Shown here one piece after another: positions 10,926-23,638 of a DNA stretch of 64,000 nt. This stretch comes from Holothuria scabra (taxonomy: Eukaryota > Echinodermata > Holothuroidea > Aspidochirotida > Holothuriidae), in NCBI GenBank assembly GCA_037179385.1, contig CM074195.1, positions 29,344,222 to 29,408,221 of the forward strand, given 5' to 3'. Every line of letters starts with the position of its first letter. Within the stretch, counting starts at the first letter, position 1. Below the pieces are notes generated by a model. That model was not told where the DNA came from. It did no database searches and saw only the letters and a program-made list of their open reading frames with translations. The translations under genes were made by a program, and so were the position numbers.

Positions 10926-12021
10926 CGACATATGTACACTGACTTTAAACTAACAAATAGTGATCCGTGATCACGGTCTAACGTGGTGATTGGTTACAGT
11001 GGTTAGTGGGAGGTGCCTAGTCTTGCATCTGTGTGGACTTTTATTCTACCCGACAAATATAACGAATTTTCATTCAACACTCTCAACCTGAAAGACCTCT
11101 TCAATATTTCTCCATATTCTGGGAAACGAGTTGATGAAACACAGGACCTAGGTTATTATTCTTTCTCAATCTCGATTACCACTTTAATTATGGTACTATA
11201 AAGGTCAGGTCATAGTACACCGACAAGAGACAGACGAAATTTCAAAAAATCGGAACTGATCCGAGCCGATATCACTGTAGTGTGACCTGTCCGTAACTAC
11301 GACGTGTTGACGGCTTACCTTCGATTTGGGCGGCAGTGGCACTGTGGAACTGCATTCCTACAGGTTTACGAAAGAAACAGCTCAGATTGGGTTATAAAAT
11401 TTCTGCATTCAATGTAGCCAAAAAAAGAATCATCACTCTAAGAGCGTCCCCTTACCTCCAGAGAGTCTGGAAACTATTTTAATAAAATTTCCCCAATTTT
11501 CTTGCATGCCACATTTTCTTTGAAAGGGGCTACCGCCCTGACCGAACAAAACTGCAAGTCAGCGTCCTTTTCAAGTTTCCAACATCCTATTTTAACGCAC
11601 CCATGTTGGCAATTCTCGCCCCTCTGACCGAAATCCCTGGCTCCAAAGGTGGGGTGAACTTGGAAACGACACAGTAGATACAGGCCCGATTATCGGGAAG
11701 TTTAAGAACAAAATGTAATCTTCGTCATTTTGAATGAGTATGTCTTTTGTATCTAAATTGATTGTCTGCCCTTTTTGTATTTCTGATGTCAAATATTTCA
11801 ATTCATAAAAATTGATAACGTAATTTATGCCTTTTCAAACAGCAAAGAACCAGAAAAGATACAGCATCTGTAATAATATGGGTAGGGGAGGAGTTTGTAT
11901 AATTGAGACTTCATTCGTTCAACAAAAAGTTGGGGCTACTAATTATTCATTTCTACGGCAGTTACGTCATCACTTTACATAACACTTAAAACAAAGTATA
12001 AAAATTTAGTCAACAATTTAC
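10926..12021. other. Intron, no distinct feature
   Basis: Unassigned sequence. The stretch 11220-11300 (ATCGGAACTGATCCGAGCCGATATC) resembles parts of the family at 50440-50720. No exon seen. Confidence 0.35.
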
Positions 12022-12045
12022 CTGAGTCAGTGGTGCCATCGATGT
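12022..12045 (-). CDS. Micro-exon C of the Ly6 gene
   Basis: A 24-nt cassette, acceptor ATTCTTGTCTCTCAG, donor GTAAAT, phase 1-1, encoding D-IDGTTDS. It shares the CTGACTCAG exon end with A, B and D, but its introns are much more diverged. It is therefore better evidence of a real exon than the recent duplicates. Confidence 0.5.
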
Positions 12046-12737
12046 CTGAGAGACAAGAATATATGTAAAATCAATTGAAATACTTGATATAAAAATTGTT
12101 AGCAGTGTTTCAACAATTTTACATCACGAAATATTGTGCACGTTCTTATCTGATATTCATGCCTGTATAGCATAGCCTATTGAAACGCCCTTCCAGGTTT
12201 GCCGTTTGATTTTATTCGTTGCTAAGGGGGTTTTGCCATGGTACGATATAAAAATACGGCTTACTTCCCCGATCAACGAGGGAGGGAAAATATCAGCTCC
12301 CAAGGAACAAACCGACCTATGAGAAGAATTTCACTCTTTTGTCTTTACGGCAAATATTTAGAGCCAGTGGGCCCATGAGGGTGGAAGCAGGGAGCTGCCA
12401 ATGTCAATGACAGCCATTGTCAATGTCACATCTTTCGATTTCACGACTCGAACCTCATATATAACTAAGTGACGTCATTTATGTCTACGTTAAAGGCAAA
12501 CAACTTGCACCATTTTGTATCTAGGCTCCTTGAAAAGGCTAAACTGGGGGAGGGGGACACTCCTCCCCTTTACCCCACCCCCTCCCCAGGCCGGCGATCA
12601 CTTAACACATGCATGGCCCCTCAGAGAAATCCTGCGTACGCCACTGCTTTGAGTAGTTGCTTCCAGTAAATTTCACAATTTAGGAGAGGAAGTTTAGTCA
12701 CATGATCAACAATCAAGCATAGTACAGAACAGTTGAA
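12046..12737. other. Intron, no distinct feature
   Basis: Contains a C-rich patch near 12545-12590 followed by TACGCCACTGC, a sequence often seen at repeat ends in this window. Nothing else recognised. Confidence 0.35.
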
Positions 12738-12896
12738 CTACATTAAATTCAAGTTGGAGTGAGTATTTCCCCTTCAACAAAATCATGGCGTTGTCTAAGG
12801 ATTAAATAGCCAAACTTTCCAGTACGGCTATCCTCATGTAAGGTATTGCACTTATCGTAAACCAAATGGGAACGAAGAAACGAAGTGGAACACAAT

Positions 12897-13079
12897 ATGG
12901 CAGCAGTTACAGTTACAAAGGTATTGTTATTTTGTATGACAGGGGTGCTAATATTAAAATCCGCAAGCCAAACAGGAAAGTATAATATTACTCACGTTGC
13001 TGAGTCGAGAGTGAGTCAGCTGAGTCTAAGTATAGAAGACATAGGAAAGAGAATTTTTTTACGTTTTTGTACATACTAA
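12897..13079 (+). CDS. Hypothetical small ORF with signal-peptide-like start
   Basis: Sixty codons beginning MAAVTVTKVLLFCMTGVLIL, a hydrophobic N-terminus, and ending before TAA. The equivalent in unit 3 (14895-15041) also opens with a hydrophobic run (MSVVITLLLFFMT). In unit 2 the same position stops after about 17 codons. No family is recognised. It could be the first exon of a small secreted protein in a triplicated locus, but chance is possible. Confidence 0.25.
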   Translation: MAAVTVTKVLLFCMTGVLILKSASQTGKYNITHVAESRVSQLSLSIEDIGKRIFLRFCTY

Positions 13080-14276
13080 ACATGTAAGGACGCCCCTCGT
13101 TTTCCTTTTTTTTTTGGGGGGGGGGGTGTTCTTTTTTGGAGGGGGTGATACATCGGTCTTCAGATCAAATTCCGGAACCCATATGAGAGCACATAATTTT
13201 TTAGGTTCATGGCACTTTTTGTGTCGTAGGTATAAAGTGAAATTTGATGTAATATGAAGCTTACAAAACAATTAAATGTTAATACGATTCTAAACATGTG
13301 GGTCAAGTTAGTCTCGATGAAAATAAAATAAATCATCTGGTGCGTACACAAAAAAGTTGAAAGGATAGTGGAATCTCATTAGCTCCTCAGGATAAGCCGA
13401 CTTGTGTCCTTGACGAAAATCGCTCCTAATCAGTTTTCAAAACCCCAAAACAAGATTTCAAAACAGTCTACTACATTAATTCAAGTTGGAGTGACTATTT
13501 CCCGTTTAACAAAATAACGGTGTGTTTTTATGGATTATGTTGTCAAACTGTTCAGTATGGCTTTCCTCCTGTAAGGTATTGCACATATCGTAAACAAACG
13601 GGAACTCGTAAAGTCGGCAAGTACCAAGAGTGGATGGGCTGATGCATGGGGGACTGGCTCAAGCACCTTTGAAAACGCCAATGAAAACAGCTCTGCAACA
13701 CAATATGGCTGCAGTTACAACGTTATTGTTATTTTGTTTGAAAGGGTTGCTAATATGAAAGTCGGCAAGCCAAACAGGAAAGTTATTACTTACGTTGCTG
13801 AGTCGAGAGTGAGTCAGTTGCGGCTAAGTATGGAAGACAAAGGAAAGAGAAATTTCTACGATTTTGCACACACGAAACATGTAAGGCCGCCCCCTTTTTT
13901 TCTTTTGAGATGGGGGGGGGGGGCTGATACATGGGTCTTCAGATCAAATTTCCGAACCCATATGACAGCACATAATTTTTTAGGTTCATAGCACTTTTGG
14001 TGTCGTAGGTAAAAAGTGAAATTTAATGTAATAAGAAGTTTACAAAAAATTCATTGTTTATACGAATCTAAACGTATGGACCAAGTATGTCTAAATGAAA
14101 ATAAAACAAATCATCTGGTGCGTACACAAAATGTTGAGAGAATAATGGAATCTCATTGGCTCGTCAGGATTGTACCCTTGACAAACAACGCTCCCATTCA
14201 GTTTTTAAAACCCCAAAACAAGATTTCAGAACAGTCTACTTTACTCTACTACATTAATTCAAGTTGGAGTGACTAA

Positions 14277-14705
14277 GACCGCTTTCACACTTGAGAGCTG
14301 ATCTCGACGCGGGGGAGGGGGGAGGGGGGGTCAGATCCGGATCAGATCAAAGGTTTTGCCTTCACACTTGATCCCCGCGGTGAATCAAGCCCCGATCAAG
14401 CGATCAACAAACAGGAAGTGACGCAGTGAACCCGCCTTATCCTCGTAGTTGTCTGAAAGTGTAAACAACGTCGAGTACATACACTGTACACCAATTCATA
14501 GGTTGATCTCGGGTCACCTTGATCCTCCTAGCTATCACACACGGGTTTTGGATCCTCCGCACGAGATCTGATCTGCCCCGGTGGGTAGATCAAAATCTCC
14601 GGGTCTGATCCTGAGTGCGAGAGCTTTCACACTACAACGTTGATCTCGAGGGGTGGATCAGATCCGGATCTGATCCCCTGCTTGACATCAAGTGTGAAAG
14701 CACTC
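14277..14705. mobile_element. PIF/Harbinger-like MITE inserted in unit 3
   Basis: The ends are GACCGCTTTCACACTTGA and its near complement TCAAGTGTGAAAGCACTC. A TAA triplet borders each side (14274-14276 and 14706-14708), as in TWA-targeting Harbinger elements. Comparison with unit 2 shows the insertion cleanly. The interior is unusually rich in GATC (GATCCGGATC, GATCTGATC). No coding capacity. Confidence 0.75.
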
Positions 14706-15500
14706 TAAAGTCACGGTGTGTTTCTAAGGATTAGCCTAAATTGCCAAACAGTTCAGTATGGATAGTCTCGTAGAGTATTTAACATTAGTAGACAAACGGG
14801 AACTCGTAACTCTTTGGCAAGGAGCGTAGGGGATGGGGGAGGGACTGGTTCAAGAACCTTGAAAACGCTAAAGGAAACAGCTGTGCAACGCAATATGTCA
14901 GTGGTAATAACGTTATTGTTATTTTTTATGACATGGGGTGCTAATATTAAAGTCCGAAAGCTAAACAGGAAAGTTATTACTTACCTTGCGGAGTCAAGAG
15001 TGAATCAGTTGAGGCTATGTAAGACAAAAGAGAAAAAGTAGATTAGAAACATGTTTGTACTCCCTGTTTTTTTCCTTTGGGAGGGGGTAATAGATGGGTC
15101 TTCAGATCAAATTTCGGAACCCATATGACAATACACCGTATTTTTAGATCCATTTCACCTTTGGAGTCTCACTGGCTTGTTAGGATATGCCGACTTGTAC
15201 CCTTGATGAACAACCCACAAACCCCTAAAAAATATTCCAAGAATAAACTGATGAACGACTTCACCCAAAAAACTGAAGTGAAAAGTAAAAGAGAAAGTTT
15301 GAAGGGATCTCATTTGTGTAGTGATGTAAATCATCATTGAACTATTTAATATAACAAGTTACCGAAAAAATTATAAATTAAAAATAAAAGGTAAAGAAAA
15401 TCTGAAGAAAACTGGGAATCTTTTCAACGGGTAAAAAAAATTAATTATCAAAGTTCCCAACGTATCAGTATTTTATGCATAAAAAGCCTTAAACGTAAAC

Positions 15501-16068
15501 TTAAAGGGGAAGTTTAAACAAAAAGTCAATTTTGATATGTGAAAGAGGAACAAAATCTACACAGTGTGATGAAAGTTCCATTTCAAATCAGACATGTATT
15601 TCTTGAGATATCAGTAAATGAAAGCAGTAGATTTGTGTTCAAAACTGAGTTTGAGGGCAGCGGAGCTTAAATCACTTCCTCACATTGACAAGGAGTGCTT
15701 TGTTTCCCTTTGTTTTATCAGACTGTTGTGTTGACCTTGAATGTAATAGGAATAGGATCTCCCTGTGGGGGATGCAAAGTTTGTAAAATTCTCATGCCAT
15801 TTATGTGATCACATTTCGAAAATAGGGATTGTTGAGCAGAAAATCCAGTCTAAAGTTCAAAGAAAAACAAAAGACTGCCCATTCATGTGGGGATGTGATG
15901 TCATATGTGCTTGCTTCAAGTTCACTTTTTGTTGAAAATGTGACAACTTTATTTGATCATATCTTGAGAACCACACATCGGATTTCAATGCAAATTTCAC
16001 CAAAATGCTCAGAAGAAGTAACCCTCTAACATATAAAATCCTGTTGTGAACTTAAACCCTTCTTTTAA
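15501..16068. mobile_element. TTAA-bounded non-autonomous element
   Basis: The left end is TTAAAGGGGAAGTTTAA. The right end read backwards is TTAAAAGAAGGGTTTAAG. TTAA at both borders suggests a piggyBac-type target. The interior has no convincing ORF. Confidence 0.45.
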
Positions 16069-16376
16069 GACTGGTTGTAATGACACACTGGGTAGCGACG
16101 AAAACATCTGCTCCAACGCCATGATCCAAGTCAATATTTTATCTCATCCTGGTCATGATTTTTTCCATTTGTAAACATTTAATTTATGAATACTCGATAC
16201 GATAATTATTGTACATATTATTTCATGTGGTACATTTGTTTAGTACTTGGGTCTACAACTGTAAGTTGTATTTAGGTGCAGACCGTGTATCACCACCTGA
16301 CATACACTCAGGCACTGACTCATAAGAAGGTAGAAAAATGTAATGTTCTTTCAAAAACTCATCTTTAAGAGGCTTT

Positions 16377-16706
16377 GCAATGACGTCGCGGATACGCAAC
16401 GCTGGAGGACAATCATGCCAAATACACGTGGCTTTGTGCTGAACGCACGGCACACTGTGCACTGTGGTATTCGCGGTGTGTACACGCTCATCGAACTGTC
16501 GAACAAGCGCGTCGAGTGTGGTCTAACTAATACGTAGTTACAATGCACTCCAACATGGCGACCGCCGGGGAGACGTCAATATGAAAAACTCTGTACTTGT
16601 TAGATATACTGGCTTTTCATATGACGTCATAGTACTCCCTGGAAGCCATGAGTAGGCCCACATGTAACTACGTCGTTGACCGCACCCGACACACTTGCTC
16701 GATAAA
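16377..16706. mobile_element. Two degenerate partial copies of the CRE-bearing MITE
   Basis: 16377-16600 is a full-length but diverged copy in inverse orientation. 16605-16706 is the start of a second copy beginning TGGCTTTTCATATGACGTCA. They sit head to tail against each other. The palindromic TGACGTCA is intact in the second. Confidence 0.65.
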
Positions 16707-16879
16707 TGCCTTTGCTCCTCAGACTTTATAGTTTTGAGGAAAAGCCAATAAATAAAACGCCTATTTAAAATATGGTACATAATTTCCTCCATTTCTCTGG
16801 CGTACCATTAACCGTCACGGGTTAAGTGACATGGTCCAGGGGGTTGCGACTCCCTGCATGGTCAATACTTCTGGCTGGG

Positions 16880-17060
16880 ACAAATGTCATTGGCGCCCAC
16901 AAATTAACAATAGTGTTCGACACATTTTCGGATACGCCCTTTCATAAAGTCGGTCCTGTCTTCTGCTTTTCTGTCATAAACACAAATTTCGTGCAAGCAT
17001 CATACTCTAATACACTGAATAATCTGATTGTTTTACAAGGAAAATAAATAAAAGCACGTC
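16880..17060. repeat. Dispersed repeat shared with 32337-32535
   Basis: Shared text includes AAATGTCATTGGCG, GACACATTTTCGGA, GGTCCTGTCTTCTGCTTTTC and TTTTACAAGGAAAATAAAT. Family unknown. Confidence 0.6.
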
Positions 17061-17063
17061 TGT

Positions 17064-17111
17064 CAAGGTGAATAGTGGTATTGTAAAATGCCAATACCAC
17101 TATTCACCTTG
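17064..17111. repeat. Perfect 20-bp inverted repeat, 8-bp loop
   Basis: Arms 17064-17083 (CAAGGTGAATAGTGGTATTG) and 17092-17111 are exact complements around TAAAATGC. It lies exactly where two dispersed repeats abut, so it may mark a junction or the end of an element. Confidence 0.85.
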
Positions 17112-17420
17112 CTAAGTTAGAGCCTAAAATCTTGATTCACTATTATAACATTCCTTTTCCAAATCTTGCACAACTTTTGCAACTATTTCTGATGACTTGA
17201 AACCTTTGGAAAGATCCAAAAATTTTGAATGAAATCATCAAATATTTAATGTCAAGCATTCGAATTATTTGGTACATTAGGACATTGTGACGTCACTAAG
17301 AACATTTGATCTTTGTCGTTGGCATAGGTCTCTATGGTAAGTTTACTATGCAACTTGTCTACTGATGCAACAGATACATTTTAGTATACTGCTGTAAACA
17401 AAGTTCCATAGTCATAAAGC
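17112..17420. repeat. Dispersed repeat shared with 37985-38310
   Basis: Shared text includes TTCCTTTTCCAAATCTTGCA, GACTTGAAACCTTTGGAAA, GTCTCTATGGTAAGT and CTGTAAACAAAGTTCCATRG. Both copies keep a donor-like GGTAAGT on the plus strand. No exon is evident. Confidence 0.65.
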
Positions 17421-18757
17421 TAATTCTGCGGCGCGAAAAAGTCGCTGAATTCATTCCAGATTTTCCAAATATGTGGGCAAAATTTTTCGCAAAATTTTAA
17501 AAGTCAAGCAGGAATTTGGAAACTGAATTCGGGCAGGAATTTGGAAAAAAATCAGACATCCACTTGCGTTTTAAAAAAAAAAAATGTCATGGTTTTTCGG
17601 GATATTCCTAAGCTTGCCAGTATCTTTAAAAAGATATCATGCCCGGCAAAAAGAAACGTCATAGTCGTAGTAAATTTTTTATAGAAAATCACCAAGATTA
17701 CAAAATTTCAGTACACATTCGGGCAACGCAAAAATCTTCCTTCTTTTCCTGAGTTTTACTACACAGTCTTCCCCAACAAAATGCCCGAATGGCTTAATAT
17801 CTAAATTCTTTCAAGCATTTGCCCGAAAAATAAAAAAGTATCATAGTCATCAGGGTAAAATATTTATGAAAAATCAAGGAGATAAAAAAAACCGTGAGAC
17901 ATATCGGAAGCCTACCGCTTAAAAGAAGCAATCATTCTTCAGCCTGTTTTTAAATCTTGTGCAACACAATGCCCAAAATGGACGATTCTTTTAACACTTT
18001 CAAATCTCTGGACAAAACACAAAACGATATGTATTCAAAGCAAAATTTTCATGGAAATAAAGATGTTAAGATTTTCAACACATTCCGGTTCGTAGCTTAT
18101 AAAAAAGTTTGAGCTCATCAGTCACTGTAGTCTTGCAAAAACTTTGTCCGAAATGGTAAAATATTCGGACCGAATGCTGGGACCTTTTCAATTACACCGA
18201 CAGACGTGAGAGTGGTTTGGTGCAGTGTCCAATATTTCGCCATGTATCCTTCCCCTAAAGCGAAATTCGGACAATAGTTATGAGAATCGGGTAATTTGTT
18301 TTTCGATACTGTAATGATGCAGTGTGAGAATATCTTCCCATAAGTCTGTCTGAAAATTCTACCTTGTGGCAGAAGTAAAAACATAAATATTAGGGAGTTC
18401 GTACAGTTACATAAACAATTTCATCATCTATCCAATACATATTGAATCCAGCCACGAGTCGAAACAGAATAAAAAGAAGCATGTTTTCAATTTCGTTGTA
18501 TGTAGTGTTTCTCATGAAAAGATACATACAAGAATATTTCATTTAATGGAAGTGATAAATTTTATTTATAAATTTTCTAACTAATTGCAGTAATTGTAGT
18601 AATTGGTGGAGTTCCGCTTAGATGTTCTTTCTTCCTGAAAATTTGTCTGAAGACAAAGTTTTCCGCAAACGAAAACTAAAGCAGGAACTTCTCAGATCTT
18701 CCTTGTAAGCCCGGGAAATACCATTTCCGGCTGATGAGGGGTCAATTTTGATCTCAA
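17421..18757. other. No recognisable feature
   Basis: AT-rich, with the words GGAATTTGGAAA and ATGCCCGAA recurring a few times. I see no exon or repeat boundary. Confidence 0.35.
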
Positions 18758-18975
18758 TAGAGGCTTTGCAATTACGTCACGGAACCGCCATGCTGGAGGA
18801 CATTCATGTCACATACACGTGGCTTTGTGCCAAACGCACTGCACAGTGTGCACTGTGATATGCACGGTGTGTACACATTCAGTGAGCAAGCGCGTCCCGT
18901 GTGGTTTACTACGTAGTTACATGTACTCCAACATGGCCGCCGGAGAGTATTATGACGTCATGTGAAAAGCCTCTA
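18758..18975. mobile_element. CRE-bearing MITE, copy at 18.8 kb
   Basis: Ends TAGAGGCTTTGCAATTACGT and its imperfect complement TGACGTCATGTGAAAAGCCTCTA. Same family as 36462-36679 and 50775-50992. The interior has CACGTG and CCAACATGGCCGCC. TA follows the right end. Confidence 0.8.
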
Positions 18976-19469
18976 TACATAATATGTATTGAGATATTGT
19001 CGCAGTAGCCGGTGGATAAAATTTCTCAGTTAGAGCAAGGGAATGTGACTTGATCAGTGATCAATGTCTTTGAGAATTTGAGAGCATGCTCTTTGGGTTG
19101 GGGGCAGAGGACATTGAATTTTTCACATTAAAAAGTGATGGTTGCAAAGTGTTGCAAAGTTATTTGGGCAAATTTTATGGTAAAATTCCTCGGTTGTCAT
19201 GGAAACTTCAAGGAAGCTTTCTTTTCTTTGCACACAGCACTTTGGTTGCTTGGCACAGAGATACCTACTGACTGAGAATGTTTACATTTTGCAGTTTAAC
19301 TTTCACTGTTGTTAGAGGCTTGGTATCACACCTCTGCAAAATCAAGCATGACGTAACTATAAGATAATCTTGCATATTCTGACCATAAATAAAGGCTGTG
19401 TTGAAGAGAGATTTGCTGAGTGTTATCTTGAGAGGAATAAGCTTATTTACAATTTATCAGTTACAGTGA
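18976..19469. other. No recognisable feature
   Basis: Unassigned intronic sequence. A 61-codon plus-strand ORF (19086-19271) has no recognisable features. Confidence 0.3.
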
Positions 19470-20360
19470 AGTTGTGTACGCTCCGCGCCAACCTATGGTT
19501 GGCGCTCCGATTACTAGATAACTTTTTCGGACAGAATTACATTTTTCGGGGAGAAAAGCTTGTGCCTCCAAACTGAAATTCTCCCGTACGCGTATGGCAG
19601 AGATCCCATTGAAAATATTCGGGGCGGAAGTATCGTTTAGCATCCCGCTCATGGAGTCAAACATCAATTTATATCCAGGCTAATTTTGCTCAATGCCCAT
19701 CTATTTTTCTGCAGAAAGTCCTATCTTTTCATTTGCTAGAATAGACCAAGTTGCATTTTAATACATTTGACTGTTGTGGCTCTGTCCCCTCCCAGTGAAA
19801 AGTAAGAGGAAGGAAGTGCCACTCCACTACTGACATGAAAAACAGTTTCTTTTTTTTTTCAGGCTAAATTTTTCTCAATGACTATCCATTTTCAGTGCAG
19901 AAAGCTCAATATTCTAATGTGATATATACCACCGAATTGAATTTCATGACCATTTAATTCTCAAACATATTTCAAGAGGGAAGCGGAGCAACCCCTCCAA
20001 TAACACCCTTCCTTCAAGACGGGCGATCGCACTCCGTACCGCCAGGAAAAATCCTGTTTCGGACCCTGTATATACTTGAATAAGTAGTGCGTACAAAAAG
20101 GGTTTTACAGTGAAACAATGTGCATTACATTACCTGAGTCAGTTGGGAGCTCGGTGATTCCTGAAAGTCAAACGAAAACACTATGTTTAAAAATAATAAT
20201 TGAAAAGTCGTACACATGCATACAGGACGTGGGGTAAAGTTCCCAATTAAAGGACGATATTGCGTCTTTTACAGAAATAAATCAATATTTATATACAGAA
20301 TGATAGATTAAATTCCAAACTAAACAGAACGGTAAACCGTTTTTTTTTTCAAGAAATAGG
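19470..20360. repeat. Intragenic duplicated block with micro-exon D
   Basis: From about 19600 this matches 9990-10620 and 31720-32190 (CATCCCGCTCATG.AGTCAAAC, AATGCCCATC, CCCTAAATAT-like text), ending with the cassette. Just before it is a short hairpin, GCGCCAACC TAT GGTTGGCGC (about 19487-19507). Its flanking words (TGTACGCTCCGCGCCAAC) also occur inside both hAT-like elements. Confidence 0.65.
20134..20160 (-). CDS. Micro-exon D of the Ly6 gene
   Basis: A 27-nt cassette, acceptor GTTTGACTTTCAG, donor GTAATG, phase 1-1, encoding G-ITELPTDS. It is homologous to A and B and, in its first half, to E. Confidence 0.5.
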
Positions 20361-20934
20361 GCTCTCGCACGTGCACTTATAAAAATTCCGTCATTTGTTG
20401 CTCCAGAATCACTTTTTTCACCCAAAAGGAGAGCACTCTCTTAGAACACTCCTAGAACAGCGAACAATCACACCTTGTACCCTTTCATATTCTACGGGTC
20501 AGCTATACTCGTCATTAGGAGGTCGAATTGCTCATCGTATGCCTTCTTCCAAAATGCACACATTTTCAACAAGGGGATGGGGACCCTCCCGATGTCGGGG
20601 AAGTTTTCAGTCTGAACCCCTCACATTACAATTCCTGTGCACTCTACTGGGTTGTTGGAAATGGTTTTACCAAGCCTTGTGGACCTCGTAACTCGTAACT
20701 CGGGATCTCATAAATTCGAAAAATACATCTTCAAATAATAGAGGCAAGTAGGAGGCAACTTTTTAGGACTATGCCTTCTTACTGCATCAAGAAACACACG
20801 TCCCTCAAAATTCATAATGCCCATGCGCATAGACCCTTTTCCAAATGTCAATAGCAACGGATTGTGGGACGCCGTTTTGGTACTCCTCGTTTTGTTTTAT
20901 ACCTCGAAGACAAAACCTTGGTCAAAATAGTGCT
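20361..20934. other. No recognisable feature
   Basis: Unassigned. A 98-codon plus-strand ORF (20395-20691) lacks any recognisable motif. Confidence 0.3.
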
Positions 20935-21144
20935 TCTACTGACTAGTGGGACTGACTAGAGCATAAATTAGTGGGTTGTCTGGTCGGTGGTCACAAACTT
21001 GTAAGTGGATGGCTTAATTTCGGAGGTCACTATAGTCAGTGAATATAAGTTGGTGTGATCCTGATTAATCAACTGACCAGCTTGTGATCACTGACTAATC
21101 CACAGACTAACTGCTATTTTAGTCAGTCAAATTAGTCAGTAGAG
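20935..21144. repeat. Inverted-repeat element rich in GACTAGT/TTAGTCA
   Basis: The left arm TCTACTGACTAGTGGGACTG and the right arm read backwards TCTACTGACTAATTTGACTG match over ~25 bp. Many further ACTGACTA words lie between. A TTAGTCA-rich stretch at 26600-26815 has a similar character. Probably a small MITE. Confidence 0.5.
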
Positions 21145-21705
21145 GAACCATCCTGACTGATTCTTGTTTTCAAAGGGTAAAATAACATTGACAAAAAAGA
21201 CGCGGACCTAATATCTGTCTCAGAATTATTGGCAATCCCTATTTGGAAAGTGGTCCATGCAAATTGGTATAGATATTTCCTTTACCCAGCACCCACTGAA
21301 CTGATCACTGTGTCGGAAAGTGTGTCACCTGTTTTGATTATGCACTGGGTTCAATGGATGTTACTTTAGTCGACTATTAGGCTTATTTGAAATTTTAAAA
21401 TTGAACCTAAATCGCTAGAACCTTTGGTACCGAAAGCAATCATTCGGAACCTTAGGAAGATATACAGGCAATCTTACCCATCGCTACAGACCTCACGCAC
21501 TTGAGGCACTTATGTCGGCCCTAGAGGTGAAATAGCGAAACACACCGCGGGGACAAATCAGTCCTCAACATAATTTCAAAGACGAATCCCTCAGTTAAGT
21601 GAATTCTTTTGTTTACCGTTATACTTTGGATGCCTGCAACAATCCTAACACCCAATAAGCAGACGTAAGGCAGCTTTTGAAACTAAGAACAACTATCCAT
21701 GAAAC
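21145..21705. other. No recognisable feature
   Basis: Unassigned sequence leading into the TAA microsatellite. Confidence 0.3.
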
Positions 21706-22694
<989 letters not shown>

Positions 22695-22810
22695 CTCAAT
22701 GGCAAAGAAAAATCAGACGATGGGGTTGGCGTTCCCTCACTTTAGTCCGGTGCACCGGACTAAAGTGAGGGAACGCCAACCCCATCGTCTGATTTTTCTT
22801 TGCCATTGAG
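22695..22810. repeat. Perfect spacerless 116-bp palindrome
   Basis: 58-bp arms meet at GGTG|CACC (centre 22752/22753) without a mismatch. The next base on each side breaks the symmetry. It could form a cruciform. It could also be an inverted-duplication artefact of library preparation or assembly. Confidence 0.95.
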
Positions 22811-22934
22811 CAGTTCTGTGCTAATGGTGATGTAATTTAACAGATGCCTCATAAATGCCTTGTATACCGGCATAAACAATGCTTCCTGGTCAGAATGTAT
22901 CATGTGAGCAGTAACAGAAAGTTGCTCTTAAATT

Positions 22935-23215
22935 TATCGCCTGTATGGTCAAATGATTAGAGCATACGACTTGCAGCCAAAAGGTGTGGAGATAGTATCT
23001 TGGCCAGGGTCATATTGAAGACTAAAAATGTAAACTACTTGCATTGTGCGTGGTGCCCAGTATAATCAATGGATGAGGGAAAACAAGTCAGTGAGCCACA
23101 ACTGGAAAAAGTTGTGGTTGGTCCAGTCAGAGAGAGAGGCCAGCCCCCTGGTCCAATGATAACCAATTGGTTGGACAGCCACAACTCCCCTTCATTACAC
23201 TAAACTAACAAACTA
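22935..23215 (+). mobile_element. tRNA-derived SINE, near full length
   Basis: The tRNA-like head is at 22944-23010, with a TGGTCAAATGATTAGAGC A-box-like segment. The family body follows: GCATTGTGCGTGGTGC, AGTCAGTGAGCCACAACTGG and CCAATTGGTTGGA. It ends in CTAA-rich sequence. The TTGCAG in the anticodon region and a poor B box argue against a working tRNA. Confidence 0.7.
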
Positions 23216-23580
23216 CTAAAATCTATCCATCTGATCGGCCACTGTTTCCTGGGAAGGTACAGGACACCGGGCTGGAAGCTTCCCCGAAATATGGGTGGTT
23301 CGATTTGGTTCAACCCGATTCGTTTTGTGAATGACCAAATTGAAATAGTTGCGAAGAGCGGGTTAAAGCCATTCTCACTAGGAATTCATTTGCAGTAAGC
23401 TAAACGTCCAGGCGTTTAAATTCCAAGATTCCAAGACTCGAACCTGTCAATCAGGCTTTACTGCATGCCCTTCTTCATTAATGTTAGCTTTACTGGACAC
23501 ACCTCTTCCCTGTTTTGTACATTTATTTTTGTGCCACTTCTCTTGTCCACTTTTTACCTTCAGTATCTTTAATTACCATT
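23216..23580. other. No recognisable feature
   Basis: Unassigned sequence left of the LINE insertion. Confidence 0.3.
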
Positions 23581-23638
23581 CTTTCACTCTTTTTATTCCC
23601 ATTTATTTCTTGTACTTCTTACCGACACTCCCTCATGA
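23581..23638 (+). repeat. Left 58-bp target duplication of the LINE
   Basis: Starts CTTTCACTCTTTTTATTCCC and matches 25225-25282 with only two mismatches in 58 bp. The pair brackets a minus-strand LINE exactly at its poly(A) end. Confidence 0.85.

Larger units (their letters stand above)
12738..15230 (+). repeat. Tandem triplication of a ~0.75-kb unit
   Basis: The units start at about 12738, 13470 and 14249, each with CTACATTAA(A)TTCAAGTTGG. They share a poly-pyrimidine/poly-G tract, TCAGATCAAATT and an ORF start near AACRCAATATG. The third unit is interrupted by the MITE at 14277-14705. The copies have diverged by substitutions and indels, so the event is not very recent. Confidence 0.8.

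Noticed and set aside
21481..21560. rRNA-like wording (CCCTAGAGGTGAAAT)
   Set aside because: Similarity to 18S rRNA stops after about a dozen bases.
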